A DNA stretch of 64,000 nucleotides, taken from NCBI RefSeq assembly GCF_026000435.1, contig NZ_AP026763.1:992001-1056000 (forward strand), read 5' to 3'. A model generated the notes under the pieces. That model made no database searches. It was given only the letters and a program-made list of their open reading frames with translations, and was not told the origin of the DNA. Below, in pieces: positions 40,757 through 49,497 of this stretch; the stretch's first letter is position 1, and each line of letters begins with the position of its first letter. The DNA is from Vibrio sp. STUT-A11 (lineage in GTDB: Bacteria > Pseudomonadota > Gammaproteobacteria > Enterobacterales > Vibrionaceae). The position numbers and the translations under genes were made by a program.

Positions 40757-41079
40757 AGCCTGAATCGTTGGAGCTAATCCGAACCTTTACCCCTTGGGTG
40801 ATGAGTGGCATCACGCTTGGCTGGATCATCGTGGTGTTTGTGCTCAAAAAGACTTACGCCAAAACCGAAGACCTGATTGCCGTCAGGCAGGAAATGACAG
40901 CCATGCACGCGAAAGTGGATGCCTTACCTGGTCATGAAGAAGTAACCCAGCTGCGCATCGAGCTCTCTGATGCAAAGGCAGAAATCCGAGAACTAAGGGC
41001 TGAGCTTAAACCCGTTAATCATCTGGCTCAGTTGCTACTCGAAAACGAACTAAAGGAAAGAAACAATGGCAATGGCTGA
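40753..41079 (+). CDS. DUF2730 protein (Mu gp25-like)
   Basis: The 108-residue product has one membrane span near the N-terminus (WVMSGITLGWIIVVFVL) followed by a long coiled coil (AEIRELRAELKPVNHLAQLLLENELKE), the DUF2730 layout found in Mu gp25. It may help lysis (spanin- or pinholin-like roles have been suggested for neighbours) or DNA packaging. The start is GTG 40753, overlapping the previous stop. Confidence 0.82.
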   Translation: MKPESLELIRTFTPWVMSGITLGWIIVVFVLKKTYAKTEDLIAVRQEMTAMHAKVDALPGHEEVTQLRIELSDAKAEIRELRAELKPVNHLAQLLLENELKERNNGNG

Positions 41080-41356
41080 ACTTCTGCAGCAAGACCGACG
41101 GTTGGTGATGCTGCGCATTCTCAATGAATCAGTGGGCTACACCGCCAACGATAGTGTGCTCGACCACAGCTTAGATGCGTATGGTCACCTAGTCAGTCGT
41201 GACACCGTTCGCGCCGAAATCTACTGGCTCGAAGAGCAGGGCTTGATCTCAACCAAAGACATCAATGGCACCTTAGTCACCACGATTAAACAGCGTGGGA
41301 TTGATATTGCCACAGGGCAAGCGGTTCATCCTGGTGTGAAACGTCCAAGCCCATAA
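41066..41356 (+). CDS. Mu gp26-like protein (VpaChn25_0724 family)
   Basis: The 96-residue protein (MAELLQQDRRLVMLRILNESVGYTANDSVLDHSLDAYGHLVSRDTVRAEIYWLEEQGLI) resembles the conserved phage family found right before the small terminase in Mu-like phages. It reads like a winged-helix ArsR-type fold, which suggests DNA binding. It overlaps the previous gene by 14 bp. Confidence 0.83.
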   Translation: MAMAELLQQDRRLVMLRILNESVGYTANDSVLDHSLDAYGHLVSRDTVRAEIYWLEEQGLISTKDINGTLVTTIKQRGIDIATGQAVHPGVKRPSP

Positions 41357-41371
41357 AGAGCAGGTGAGTCT

Positions 41372-41539
41372 ATGTCAGAACCAATGAAGATTTACTTGTT
41401 GTGGGTGGCGTCTTATAGCGCGTTCCAATACGCGAAGTTTCGTTATTACATCCGTTGTCGCCCGATTATTCGCCCGGCGTTGTCATCGTTTACTCGTCGT
41501 TTAAGAGGGCTTTATGAGCGATTCAAAGAAACACACTAA
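41372..41539 (+). CDS. Small basic protein upstream of the terminase
   Basis: A 55-codon frame starts at ATG 41372 behind AGGTGAG and overlaps the DUF3486 gene by 26 bp. The product (MSEPMKIYLLWVASYSAFQYA, then many Arg residues) is strongly basic with one hydrophobic stretch. It fills an otherwise empty 157-bp gap in a packed operon, which supports it. No family recognised. Confidence 0.5.
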   Translation: MSEPMKIYLLWVASYSAFQYAKFRYYIRCRPIIRPALSSFTRRLRGLYERFKETH

Positions 41540-42098
41540 GCACCGCGTCAGTAAAATTGACCAACTGCCGGATGAACTTAAAAGCCAGTTAAACATGCTT
41601 TTACGTGATGGCCGAATGAGTCAGGAGCGTATCCGTACGCTGATTAATGATGAAATCGACCAGAAAGGATTATCCGAAGACCCTGAATACATCAAGCGTA
41701 ATGCGATGAGCCGTTATGCCCAATCCTTTCGCAAAGGGATGGAGCGTTACGCTCAGGCGCAAGAGCTGACTAAGCAGTGGGTAGGCCAGTTTGGTGAAAT
41801 GCCACAAACCGATATTTCACGCGCTTTGATTGAGATCGGCAAGTCACACATCTTTGAATTCCAGATGGATAAGCTGGAATCAGACCAACCTATCGACCCT
41901 AAAACGATGGGGCAGCTGGCTCTCGCGATTAAACGTCTGCAAGAAGCACAAACGGGTAGCGTGAAGTTAGAGCAGGAGATTCGTCGTCAGTTTGCTGAAG
42001 AAGCAGCAGATGCGATCTCTGAAGAACTGCATGGTGTTGATGGCATGAGTGAGCAGTTTGAAGAACGTATTCGTGGCATCTTACTTGGTAAAGCGTAA
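41514..42098 (+). CDS. Small terminase-type protein (DUF3486, Mu gp27-like)
   Basis: The 194-residue protein fits DUF3486: HRVSKIDQLPDELKSQLNMLLRDGRMSQERI, a helix-turn-helix region, then a long helical part. In Mu this position is gp27, regarded as the small terminase subunit that recognises packaging sites. It overlaps the large terminase gene by one base. Confidence 0.9.
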   Translation: MSDSKKHTKHRVSKIDQLPDELKSQLNMLLRDGRMSQERIRTLINDEIDQKGLSEDPEYIKRNAMSRYAQSFRKGMERYAQAQELTKQWVGQFGEMPQTDISRALIEIGKSHIFEFQMDKLESDQPIDPKTMGQLALAIKRLQEAQTGSVKLEQEIRRQFAEEAADAISEELHGVDGMSEQFEERIRGILLGKA

Positions 42099-43726
42099 TG
42101 ACTAAACAATCCCTCGTACCAACGTCCAAAGCAACAAAGATAGACCTTGCCGACAAGATGGCCGAGTTAGGTGTTGATGTCCCACTCGCTGATGAATTTG
42201 AGATCCCATCAAAAGAACCCGTTTTTCTGAAGTACCAGCAAGAATGGTTTGAAGATGAAAGCGACATCATGATTGCTGAGAAAAGTCGTCGAACGGGTCT
42301 TACTTGGGCAGAGGCTGGGCGAAACGTGATTACCGCTGCCAAACCTAAAAAGCGTGGGGGACGAAATGTCTTCTATGTTGGCTCGAAACAAGAAATGGCG
42401 CTTGAATATATTGCCGCCTGCGCGCTGTTTGCTCGCGCATTTAACGAGCTGGCTGAAGCGGATGTCTACGAGCAAACTTTCTGGGATAGCAAGAAGAAAG
42501 AAGAAATTCTTGCTTACATGATTCGCTTCCCGAATAGCCGTTTCAAAATTCAAGCTCTGAGTTCTCGGCCTTCAAACTTGCGTGGTCTGCAAGGCGACGT
42601 GGTGATTGATGAAGCAGGTTTCCATGAGAGTTTGGAAGAGCTATTGAAAGCGGCACTGGCGCTTACTATGTGGGGTGCAAGGGTGCGATTGATCTCTACT
42701 CACAATGGCGTTGATAACCCGTTCAACCAATACATCCAAGAGGCGAAAGAAGGGAAAAAGGATTACTCAATTCATCGTATCACCTTGGATGATGCTCTCG
42801 AAGACGGCCTATACCGTCGAATTTGTTTTGTTACCGGAAAGCCGTATAGCAAAGAGTTAGAGAAAAAATGGCGTGACGGTTTATATAAAAATGCCCCAAA
42901 CAAGGAATCAGCTGATGAGGAATACGGTTGTATACCTAAGAAATCTGGAGGCACCTATCTAACTCGCATCTCAATTGAGCAGGCAATGATAGCCGACCGT
43001 TCTCTGCCTATTCTGCGCCTAACTTGTACTGATGATTGGATGGAGTGGTCCCCAGAGCATCGATATCTTGAAACTCAGCAATTCTGTGAACAAGAGTTAA
43101 AGCCGTATCTAGATGGTTTAGTGGTTAAGAATACGCATTATTTTGGTGAAGACTTTGCGCGTAAAGGCGATTTGTCGGTATTTGTTGTGCTGGCAGTCGA
43201 CAGCCTATTAAGGAAGTCAGTACCGATTACTGTGGAAGTCAAAAACGCACCTTATGAAGTTCAAAAGCAAGTGATGATGTTCATCATTGAATCACTACCA
43301 CGTTTTCGTGCGGGTGCTTTTGATGCGACCGGTAATGGTGGGTACCTAGCAGAAGCCGCTGCGCTTAAGTACGGAACCGAAGTTATTGATCGAGTAGACC
43401 TAAGCGCGAAATGGTACGGCGAATGGATGCCGAAATTAAAAGCCGAGTTCGACGACTTCAACTTAACGTTGCCAAGACACCAACACATTCTTGATGACTT
43501 ATCGAATATCAAGGTCGTCAATGGTGTTCCTCAAATAGATAAAGGACGCACCAAAGACCTTGAGGGTGCCAAGGGTGATAAGCGCCACGGTGACTTTGCG
43601 GTTGCACTCGCCATGGCCGTTCGCGCTAGCTGGATGGAAGGCAGTGCCATCGAATTCACTCCCATTCCCAATTCTAACGACGATGACTATGACGACTACC
43701 ATGCGTTTGAGCGTGGTGCCTGGTAG
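42098..43726 (+). CDS. Terminase large subunit (Mu gp28-like)
   Basis: The 542-residue protein has an N-terminal packaging ATPase with an Arg-rich Walker A-like segment (MIAEKSRRTGLTWAEAG) near residue 60 and Walker B GDVVIDEAGF near residue 168, and a C-terminal RNase H-like nuclease with acidic residues in FGEDFARKGDLSVFVVLAVD and AFDATGNGGYLAE. It drives headful DNA packaging from Mu-type insertions. Length is typical for Mu gp28. Confidence 0.93.
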   Translation: MTKQSLVPTSKATKIDLADKMAELGVDVPLADEFEIPSKEPVFLKYQQEWFEDESDIMIAEKSRRTGLTWAEAGRNVITAAKPKKRGGRNVFYVGSKQEMALEYIAACALFARAFNELAEADVYEQTFWDSKKKEEILAYMIRFPNSRFKIQALSSRPSNLRGLQGDVVIDEAGFHESLEELLKAALALTMWGARVRLISTHNGVDNPFNQYIQEAKEGKKDYSIHRITLDDALEDGLYRRICFVTGKPYSKELEKKWRDGLYKNAPNKESADEEYGCIPKKSGGTYLTRISIEQAMIADRSLPILRLTCTDDWMEWSPEHRYLETQQFCEQELKPYLDGLVVKNTHYFGEDFARKGDLSVFVVLAVDSLLRKSVPITVEVKNAPYEVQKQVMMFIIESLPRFRAGAFDATGNGGYLAEAAALKYGTEVIDRVDLSAKWYGEWMPKLKAEFDDFNLTLPRHQHILDDLSNIKVVNGVPQIDKGRTKDLEGAKGDKRHGDFAVALAMAVRASWMEGSAIEFTPIPNSNDDDYDDYHAFERGAW

Positions 43727-43746
43727 CAAGCAGGCAAGGATTACTT

Positions 43747-45327
43747 ATGGCTAAACGACAATCAAATATCGTGGACTTATGGGGCCGTCCTATTGAGATG
43801 GATGTGCTTGATGAGCCACAAACCAAAACCGATGCCAAACTGGCAACGCTGCATCGAGAATTTGCTGACCATCCATCTTCTGGCTTAACACCAGCTAAAC
43901 TGGCTCGCTTAATGCGCGATGCTGAGCAAGGTGATTTAAAAGCGCAGTGTGAACTTGCCGAAGATATGGAAGAGAAAGACGCTCATATTCAAAGTGAGTT
44001 AGGTAAGCGTCGTATGGCCCTGCAGGGCATGGATTGGAATATCAAACCACCGCGTAACGCCACAGCACAAGAAAAAGCCGATGCCGAATTGGTTCAGGAA
44101 ATATTGGAAGATGCGACCTGGCTGGACGATGCCATTTTTGATTTGAGTGACGCGACCTTAAAAAGCTTTTCCAACATTGAGCTGGATTGGGAATATGAGG
44201 GTGGGGTGCACTATATCCAAAACGTGCATCATCGCGATCCTTCCTGGTTCAAAACTCACCCTGACGACCGTAACCAACTGCGTTTACGTGATGGCAGCCA
44301 TGAAGGGGCTGAGCTGCAGCCGTTCGGTTGGATACGCCATACCGCTAAAGCGAAATCCGGGTATCTCACTCGCCGTGGCTTGGTGCGTGTGTTGGCATGG
44401 CCGTTCCTGTTTAAGAACTACAGCGTGCGCGATTTGGCTGAGTTCCTAGAGATTTATGGTTTACCAATCCGTCTGGGTAAATACCCAGAGGGCGCGACAG
44501 AACCAGAAAAAGCGACTCTGATGAGGGCGGTGATGAGCATTGGCCATAACGCTGGTGGCATCATTCCTAAAGGGATGGATATTGATTTCCAAAACGCGGC
44601 AGAAGGGCAATCTGATCCATTTATGGCAATGATAAGTTGGTGTGAGAAATCGCAATCCAAAGCGATTCTAGGCGGAACGTTGACCTCTCAGGCCGATGGC
44701 AAAAGCAGCACCAATGCGCTGGGTAATGTGCATAACGAAGTAAGAGAAGAGATCCGCGATTTTGATTTAACCAGACTCGCGGCCACGCTGACTCGCGATG
44801 TGGTGTATCCACTTTATGCGCTAAACGGTAAGAGCTATCAGCACCAGCGCCGCATGCCTCGCTTCGAGTTTGACCTGACCGAAGCGGAAGATTTGAAGCA
44901 TCTATCTGATTCGTTGCCTGGCTTGGTTGGTCTTGGTATGCGAGTTCCACTGCAGTGGGCACACGATAAAACCCAAATCCCGATGGCTAAAGAGGGTGAC
45001 GCAGTTCTGAGCCCATCTGCATCAACACCACCAGAGCCAAATGCTCCTGGCAAGGTCGCTAATCAGGCCGCGCTAAAAGCTCAGTCAGATAAAGATGTGG
45101 TCGATGACCAGCTCGCCAATCTGCACAGCCAGTCCGCAACGTTATTGGAAGGCATGATTGAGCCGGTGCGTGAGCTAGTCGAAAACGCCACTTCGCTCAA
45201 GCAGCTGCGCGACGACATCCTCGGGTTGCAAGGGCAAATCAGTATCGATGAGTTGGGTGAGCTTATGGCACAGGCCATGGCGGCGGCAGAGCTGGCAGGC
45301 ATTAATGATGTGGAGGATGGGAAGTGA
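43747..45327 (+). CDS. Portal protein (DUF935, Mu gp29-like)
   Basis: The 526-residue protein matches the DUF935 portal family: IVDLWGRPIEMDVLDEPQTKTDAKLATLHREFADHPSSGLTPAKLARLM at the N-terminus and the characteristic KRRMALQGMDWNIKPP and SQSKAILGGTLTSQADGKSSTNALGNVHNEVR segments. It forms the dodecameric ring for DNA passage. The first base of the next small gene overlaps its stop. Confidence 0.93.
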   Translation: MAKRQSNIVDLWGRPIEMDVLDEPQTKTDAKLATLHREFADHPSSGLTPAKLARLMRDAEQGDLKAQCELAEDMEEKDAHIQSELGKRRMALQGMDWNIKPPRNATAQEKADAELVQEILEDATWLDDAIFDLSDATLKSFSNIELDWEYEGGVHYIQNVHHRDPSWFKTHPDDRNQLRLRDGSHEGAELQPFGWIRHTAKAKSGYLTRRGLVRVLAWPFLFKNYSVRDLAEFLEIYGLPIRLGKYPEGATEPEKATLMRAVMSIGHNAGGIIPKGMDIDFQNAAEGQSDPFMAMISWCEKSQSKAILGGTLTSQADGKSSTNALGNVHNEVREEIRDFDLTRLAATLTRDVVYPLYALNGKSYQHQRRMPRFEFDLTEAEDLKHLSDSLPGLVGLGMRVPLQWAHDKTQIPMAKEGDAVLSPSASTPPEPNAPGKVANQAALKAQSDKDVVDDQLANLHSQSATLLEGMIEPVRELVENATSLKQLRDDILGLQGQISIDELGELMAQAMAAAELAGINDVEDGK

Positions 45328-45464
45328 TGGACGAGTCTTTGTTAAACGTATTTACGCTTGGCGCTGGGTTTGGTGGCGTTATCGGGCTGGTTATTGGAAT
45401 GGTTTTTGGTTTGGTTGTTGGCACCTATGAGTGGGTAAGAGAAAAGCATGGTCGGGATAGTTAA
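45327..45464 (+). CDS. Small single-span membrane protein between portal and MuF
   Basis: A 45-codon frame starts at ATG 45327 in the overlap TGATG with the portal stop, behind GGAGGATGGGAAG. The product is one glycine-rich membrane helix (GFGGVIGLVIGMVFGLVVG) with a charged end. It overlaps the MuF gene by 17 bp. Overlaps on both sides and good codon phase support it. Function unknown. Confidence 0.6.
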   Translation: MDESLLNVFTLGAGFGGVIGLVIGMVFGLVVGTYEWVREKHGRDS

Positions 45465-46851
45465 CTACGGCTCGCTGCCATTCGAAGAGCAGATTGCCTA
45501 CTTTCGCAATAAGGTCAATGTACCCACTGAGCGTTGGGCAGACATGTGGAAGCAGGCGCACGACCGTAGCTTTATCGTTGCTGGCGCAATGAAAGATGAT
45601 TTACTGGCAGATTTTCGCTCAGCGGTCGATAAAGCCATTAGTGAAGGCAAAAGTTTAAACTGGTTTAAAAGTGAGTTTAAACACATTGTTGCCAAGCATG
45701 GATGGGAGCATAACGGCCATGCGAATTGGCGTAGCCAGGTCATTTATGAAACCAACCTTCGCCAAAGCTACACCGCTGGCCGTGAGCAACAGATCGAGCA
45801 AATTAAACACCGCCGTCCATATGGCATCTACAAACATTCCGGCTCTGAGCATCCACGCCACGATCACTTATCCTGGAACAACATGGTGCTGCTACTGGAT
45901 GACCCATGGTGGAAGACGCACACACCAATCAACGGCTTTGGTTGTAAGTGCAAAAAGCTCACCGCCAGCAAGCGAACCTTGGAGCGCCTTGGCCTTGAAG
46001 TAAGCCAGGCACCAAAGATTGAGCATTATGATTGGGTGGATAAAGTTACTGGTGAAGTGCATCAAGTACCGAAAGGTGTAGATCCAGGTTTTGACTACAC
46101 GCCCAAGTCCAGCGCAGAGTTAACCGAGAAGGCCAAAACGCTCGTTCAGGCCAAGCCGCCTCTGGAAGAGCGATTACCAACGCGAGCGGTCGAAAGTGCT
46201 TTTTCTACGGTTAAAGGTGTTAATGCTTCGGAAATCAGCCGCGTTCTGGAGCAAACGGTAAGCCCACAGCTAACAGCTTTTACTGAGTTTCTAAGCAAGT
46301 ATGAAGTCAAAACTCTGGTACTCAAACAGAGCGAATTATCTGGAAAGGCGAAAGGCCGGGCACTCGTCGAACCGATTGAAGAGTATCTGCAGTCTGGGCA
46401 AAGAGCTCCAATCCTGAACTTCTTTCATCGCAATGCCACACGTACCAATGGCTTTACCAGTAAGCACTGGAACCATGTAGTGGTGAAAGCGAAAAGCACG
46501 GATACGCTAAAGCGAGTTACAGCAGAGCAACTAAGAGAAGCCATGGAACGCGCCATGGTTCTGAGTGCAACAAGCAAGCAATACAGTTTGTCTACTATAG
46601 TGAAAGCGATGTATGGAGACTCGGCAAGAGTGGTGAATACCTGGGCGCATGAGATGGGCCACCAAATCCACTTCAAAGCCGGTTCACCTGCAGCGCCTGT
46701 CGCTTACGGCATTACTCAGTATTCCGAGCAGAATGAATTTGAATGGTTTGCGGAGCACTTTGTCGCATGGTTGTTTGCGCCACAAGCGCTGAATGACGGG
46801 TATCCTGAAGTATTTAGCTTCATTACAGACACGGTTAACAAGGCGATTTAA
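45448..46851 (+). CDS. MuF-like minor head protein with C-terminal HExxH domain
   Basis: The 467-residue protein has an N-terminal MuF/gp30 head-morphogenesis domain (FEEQIAYFRNKVNVPTERWADMW, RQSYTAGREQQI, GFGCKCKKLTAS with its two cysteines) to about residue 220. A C-terminal extension ends in a zincin motif, HEMGH at residues 401-405, followed about 30 residues later by NEFEWFAEHFV, which supplies a candidate third ligand Glu. MuF proteins often carry variable C-terminal effector domains that travel in the capsid, so this one may be an injected metallopeptidase or toxin. A small acidic gene follows 9 bp later. Confidence 0.88.
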   Translation: MVGIVNYGSLPFEEQIAYFRNKVNVPTERWADMWKQAHDRSFIVAGAMKDDLLADFRSAVDKAISEGKSLNWFKSEFKHIVAKHGWEHNGHANWRSQVIYETNLRQSYTAGREQQIEQIKHRRPYGIYKHSGSEHPRHDHLSWNNMVLLLDDPWWKTHTPINGFGCKCKKLTASKRTLERLGLEVSQAPKIEHYDWVDKVTGEVHQVPKGVDPGFDYTPKSSAELTEKAKTLVQAKPPLEERLPTRAVESAFSTVKGVNASEISRVLEQTVSPQLTAFTEFLSKYEVKTLVLKQSELSGKAKGRALVEPIEEYLQSGQRAPILNFFHRNATRTNGFTSKHWNHVVVKAKSTDTLKRVTAEQLREAMERAMVLSATSKQYSLSTIVKAMYGDSARVVNTWAHEMGHQIHFKAGSPAAPVAYGITQYSEQNEFEWFAEHFVAWLFAPQALNDGYPEVFSFITDTVNKAI

Positions 46852-46860
46852 AGTTATATT

Positions 46861-47058
46861 ATGAATATCTACGAACAAGCACTCGAACTCACCAGACCGC
46901 CAGTGACTCTTGAAAACCTTCAGGAGTACGATGCGCTGCTATCCAAAGCAAAAGGCGAAGAGGCAGATCGCATTGGTGATTTATACACAGTCCTGATTAG
47001 CCACGCCGACCCTGAAGTGTATGAGCAGTACGTATTGCTTTCTATGGGTGAAATCTAA
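46861..47058 (+). CDS. Small acidic protein downstream of MuF-HExxH
   Basis: The 65-residue acidic product (EQALELTRPPVTLENLQEYDALLSKAKGEEADRIGDLYTVL) follows the MuF gene by 9 bp and shares one base with the gpG-like gene. No family recognised. Its position right behind an effector-like domain makes an inhibitor or immunity role thinkable, but it could equally be a simple head accessory protein. Confidence 0.6.
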   Translation: MNIYEQALELTRPPVTLENLQEYDALLSKAKGEEADRIGDLYTVLISHADPEVYEQYVLLSMGEI

Positions 47059-47516
47059 TGGCTGGTGTGAATTACACCCTCAAGTTTGAAGAGAAGGAAA
47101 AGCTGCAGCGTCGCTTTAATCAGCTTTTAAAGCAGGGCACCAGTCTGCAACCGGCCTTTCAAGACATTGGTGAAATGCTGTTGCTCAGCCACGACCAACG
47201 TTTTCGCGATCAGGTTAGTCCCGATGGTGAGCTATGGGCACCACTATCGCCAGCCTACCAAGCCAGAAAGCCCAAGCGCCAGAACGATATCTTAACCCTG
47301 AACAGTATCTTAAGCGGCAACCTCAGTTACATTGCCACCGGCTCTAACCTGTTCTTTGGTACACCGACCGAATACGGCGCGATTCACCACTTCGGTGGCA
47401 GTGAAGATATGCGACCTGCCAATGCTGCCATTCCTGCCCGTCCCTGGTTAGGTGTGGACGATGACGATAAAGCCGAAATCTACGACATCCTGTCTGACTT
47501 TTTATTCCAAGAATAA
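47058..47516 (+). CDS. Virion morphogenesis protein (Mu gpG-like)
   Basis: The 152-residue protein belongs to the phage virion morphogenesis (tail completion) family: FQDIGEMLLLSHDQRFRDQVSPDGELWAPLSPAYQARK, ILTLNSILSGNLSY, IHHFGG and the end PARPWLGVDDDDKAEI. Mu gpG acts in head maturation or head-tail joining. It is the last gene before the pair of membrane-protein genes. Confidence 0.92.
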   Translation: MAGVNYTLKFEEKEKLQRRFNQLLKQGTSLQPAFQDIGEMLLLSHDQRFRDQVSPDGELWAPLSPAYQARKPKRQNDILTLNSILSGNLSYIATGSNLFFGTPTEYGAIHHFGGSEDMRPANAAIPARPWLGVDDDDKAEIYDILSDFLFQE

Positions 47517-47685
47517 AACGCGCTGTAAGCGATTCTAAGCGCGTTAACGTAATAATTGGTGCAATGCCTCATGTGATGGCGGTTAAATTCAAAATAAACA
47601 GTTTTAAACGGGGTTTAAACACACCTCGACTTTATAAGTGAGCATGGATTACCATTTTGGCTTAAACGTCAGACATGGATATAAA

Positions 47686-48600
47686 ATGAAGAACGGTTTC
47701 GAGTCACTAAAGAACTTTTTTACGTCACTATCAGAAGAGCAACCTGATGTCAGGTTTTTTGGTTTAAGGCTGGTCAAATTTATCAGCGTCATTTTCGTCG
47801 GCGTCTTTCTCTTTACGCTCGTCGTAACGTTGTTTGATACATCGGCGTTGAATTGGAGGCTTGATGTAGAAGGACTCAAGTTTTTCTTCCTGGACGCAAT
47901 GAAAGTACCTGGAAGTATACTAGCGTTCTACTTGGCTGTTCTGGGGTTAATCGGGGCGAATCACCGTTCTGAACAAACTAAGAAGCAGATTTCTGCGACT
48001 GAAGTGCAAAACCGATTTTCAAACTACTTTAAGCATCTAGAAGAGTTCAAAAAGCACGTTGATGGTTTGGAGCATCGAAACCAAATAGATAAGACGAAGA
48101 TTCGCATGATTCACGACAATCTGTTTTCAAGCGCTTATGAATCTGGTGATTACAAGGTTAAGAGCCAGGTATTAGAAATAACATATTATTACCTAACCAG
48201 AGCTGATGACTATATGAAACGCATCACTGTGAAAGATGGAAATACCGAGAACTATTTTGTTAGTCTGCCAGAAGAGCTTCGTAATATGTTTTCAGCTCAA
48301 AGAATGTTTGGTATGAAGGATGTCATACGACATGATATTGCAAAGGGTTCATCGTTAAACCAGGACCTAAGAATCGAAATGAACAAAGAGTTTATTCTAG
48401 ACTTGGTCGAGTTTACGAAAATCTTGCGTTCTATTATCGCCTTTTCAAATAGTGCCGCTTGGGACAGTCGGCTGGAGTCGTTGGCAAAAAGCACCAGACT
48501 CAACTACGAAGTAGCAGAACGAAAAATTGCAAGACAGCTTGAGCTGAAGGCTTGCCAAAAAGATATTGCCGACATGTTAAGAGATGCGGGTGTGGAATGA
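47686..48600 (+). CDS. Two-helix membrane protein 1 (paralogue pair, possible moron)
   Basis: The 304-residue protein has a short cytoplasmic start (FTSLSEEQPDVRFFGLRLVKF), two membrane spans at about residues 30-50 and 75-100, the motif LGLIGANHRSEQTKKQI, then NYFKHLEEFKKH and a long helical C-terminal domain. It is a clear paralogue of the next gene. This 'two spans, QTKKQI, NYFKHLEEF' layout recalls putative effector membrane proteins in accessory and defence loci, including those of some retrons; that link is my inference. I start it at ATG 47686 by analogy with its neighbour; the frame is open to GTG 47638. It does not belong to the standard Mu-like head gene set. Confidence 0.72.
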   Translation: MKNGFESLKNFFTSLSEEQPDVRFFGLRLVKFISVIFVGVFLFTLVVTLFDTSALNWRLDVEGLKFFFLDAMKVPGSILAFYLAVLGLIGANHRSEQTKKQISATEVQNRFSNYFKHLEEFKKHVDGLEHRNQIDKTKIRMIHDNLFSSAYESGDYKVKSQVLEITYYYLTRADDYMKRITVKDGNTENYFVSLPEELRNMFSAQRMFGMKDVIRHDIAKGSSLNQDLRIEMNKEFILDLVEFTKILRSIIAFSNSAAWDSRLESLAKSTRLNYEVAERKIARQLELKACQKDIADMLRDAGVE

Positions 48601-49481
48601 AGAACTATTTTAAATCACTATCAGCAGAGCAACCGGAAGAGCGATTCTTTAGTCTTAAACTCACTAAGCTTGTGCTTTGGTCTTTTGGCTTTGTGTTTGT
48701 TATTACCTTCACCATCAGCTTGTTTGATGCAGTTACGTTAGAGTTCAAACCGACTAGTGAAGGAGTTAATTATCTGGTTTTTGAGTTGTTCAAGGCTCCA
48801 GTCGCAGTTGCTGGCTTTGCGTTACCAATATTGGGTTTAATTGGTTTGAATCACCGTTCTGAGCAAACCAAGAAACAAATAGCGAGTGCCACTCTACAGC
48901 TTGCGATCTCAGAGCGGCAGAATCTATTCAATAACTACTTCAAGCATTTGGAAGAGTTTAAGAAACACATTGAATCTATGGATGAAGAGAGGCTGTTTAG
49001 GGTTTCATCTATAACTCATTTACATGATCGTTTATTCGACGGAGTCAAAGCTTTCGGTGATTACGATATACGTAGTCCAGCGTTAGATGAGCTGTTACGT
49101 AACCTTAAAGAAACGGTATCTTTCATAGAGCATGCAGATAATCTATCTGAGATTATTAATTTTTCAGAAGAAAATGAGCACCATTTTTCATCAATACCTA
49201 GTGTCTTTTGCATAGATAAAATCACGACTAAGTCAATGATTGGGAAAGCCTCATCCAAGATGGTGGAAGAGTACACTCCACTTGTAATTACTTCATCAAA
49301 CGGTGTAGTCGCTTATTATCGAAATTTGGAGCTAGTCATTAATTATCTTTGTCGCATTTTGGAGTTTAAAGGTGATTCTGATTGGCCCGTTGAATTGCGT
49401 TCTACAGTTTTAAAAATTCACCCCAGGTTAAAGCAGTTAGCAATTCAAGAAGAAGCTTTAAGTCAACAGCAACCCTCGTGA
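48597..49481 (+). CDS. Two-helix membrane protein 2 (paralogue pair, possible moron)
   Basis: The 294-residue protein shares with its neighbour the N-terminal YFKSLSAEQPEERFFSLKLTKL, the two membrane spans, LGLIGLNHRSEQTKKQI and NYFKHLEEFKKHIESM. The C-terminal 160 residues have diverged. ATG 48597 overlaps the previous stop by 4 bp (ATGA), so the two are cotranslated and probably act together, perhaps as a heteromer. The last two-thirds is AT-rich compared with head genes on both sides, which suggests recent acquisition. Function unknown. Confidence 0.72.
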   Translation: MKNYFKSLSAEQPEERFFSLKLTKLVLWSFGFVFVITFTISLFDAVTLEFKPTSEGVNYLVFELFKAPVAVAGFALPILGLIGLNHRSEQTKKQIASATLQLAISERQNLFNNYFKHLEEFKKHIESMDEERLFRVSSITHLHDRLFDGVKAFGDYDIRSPALDELLRNLKETVSFIEHADNLSEIINFSEENEHHFSSIPSVFCIDKITTKSMIGKASSKMVEEYTPLVITSSNGVVAYYRNLELVINYLCRILEFKGDSDWPVELRSTVLKIHPRLKQLAIQEEALSQQQPS

Positions 49482-49497
49482 ATCTCAACTAACCCCG

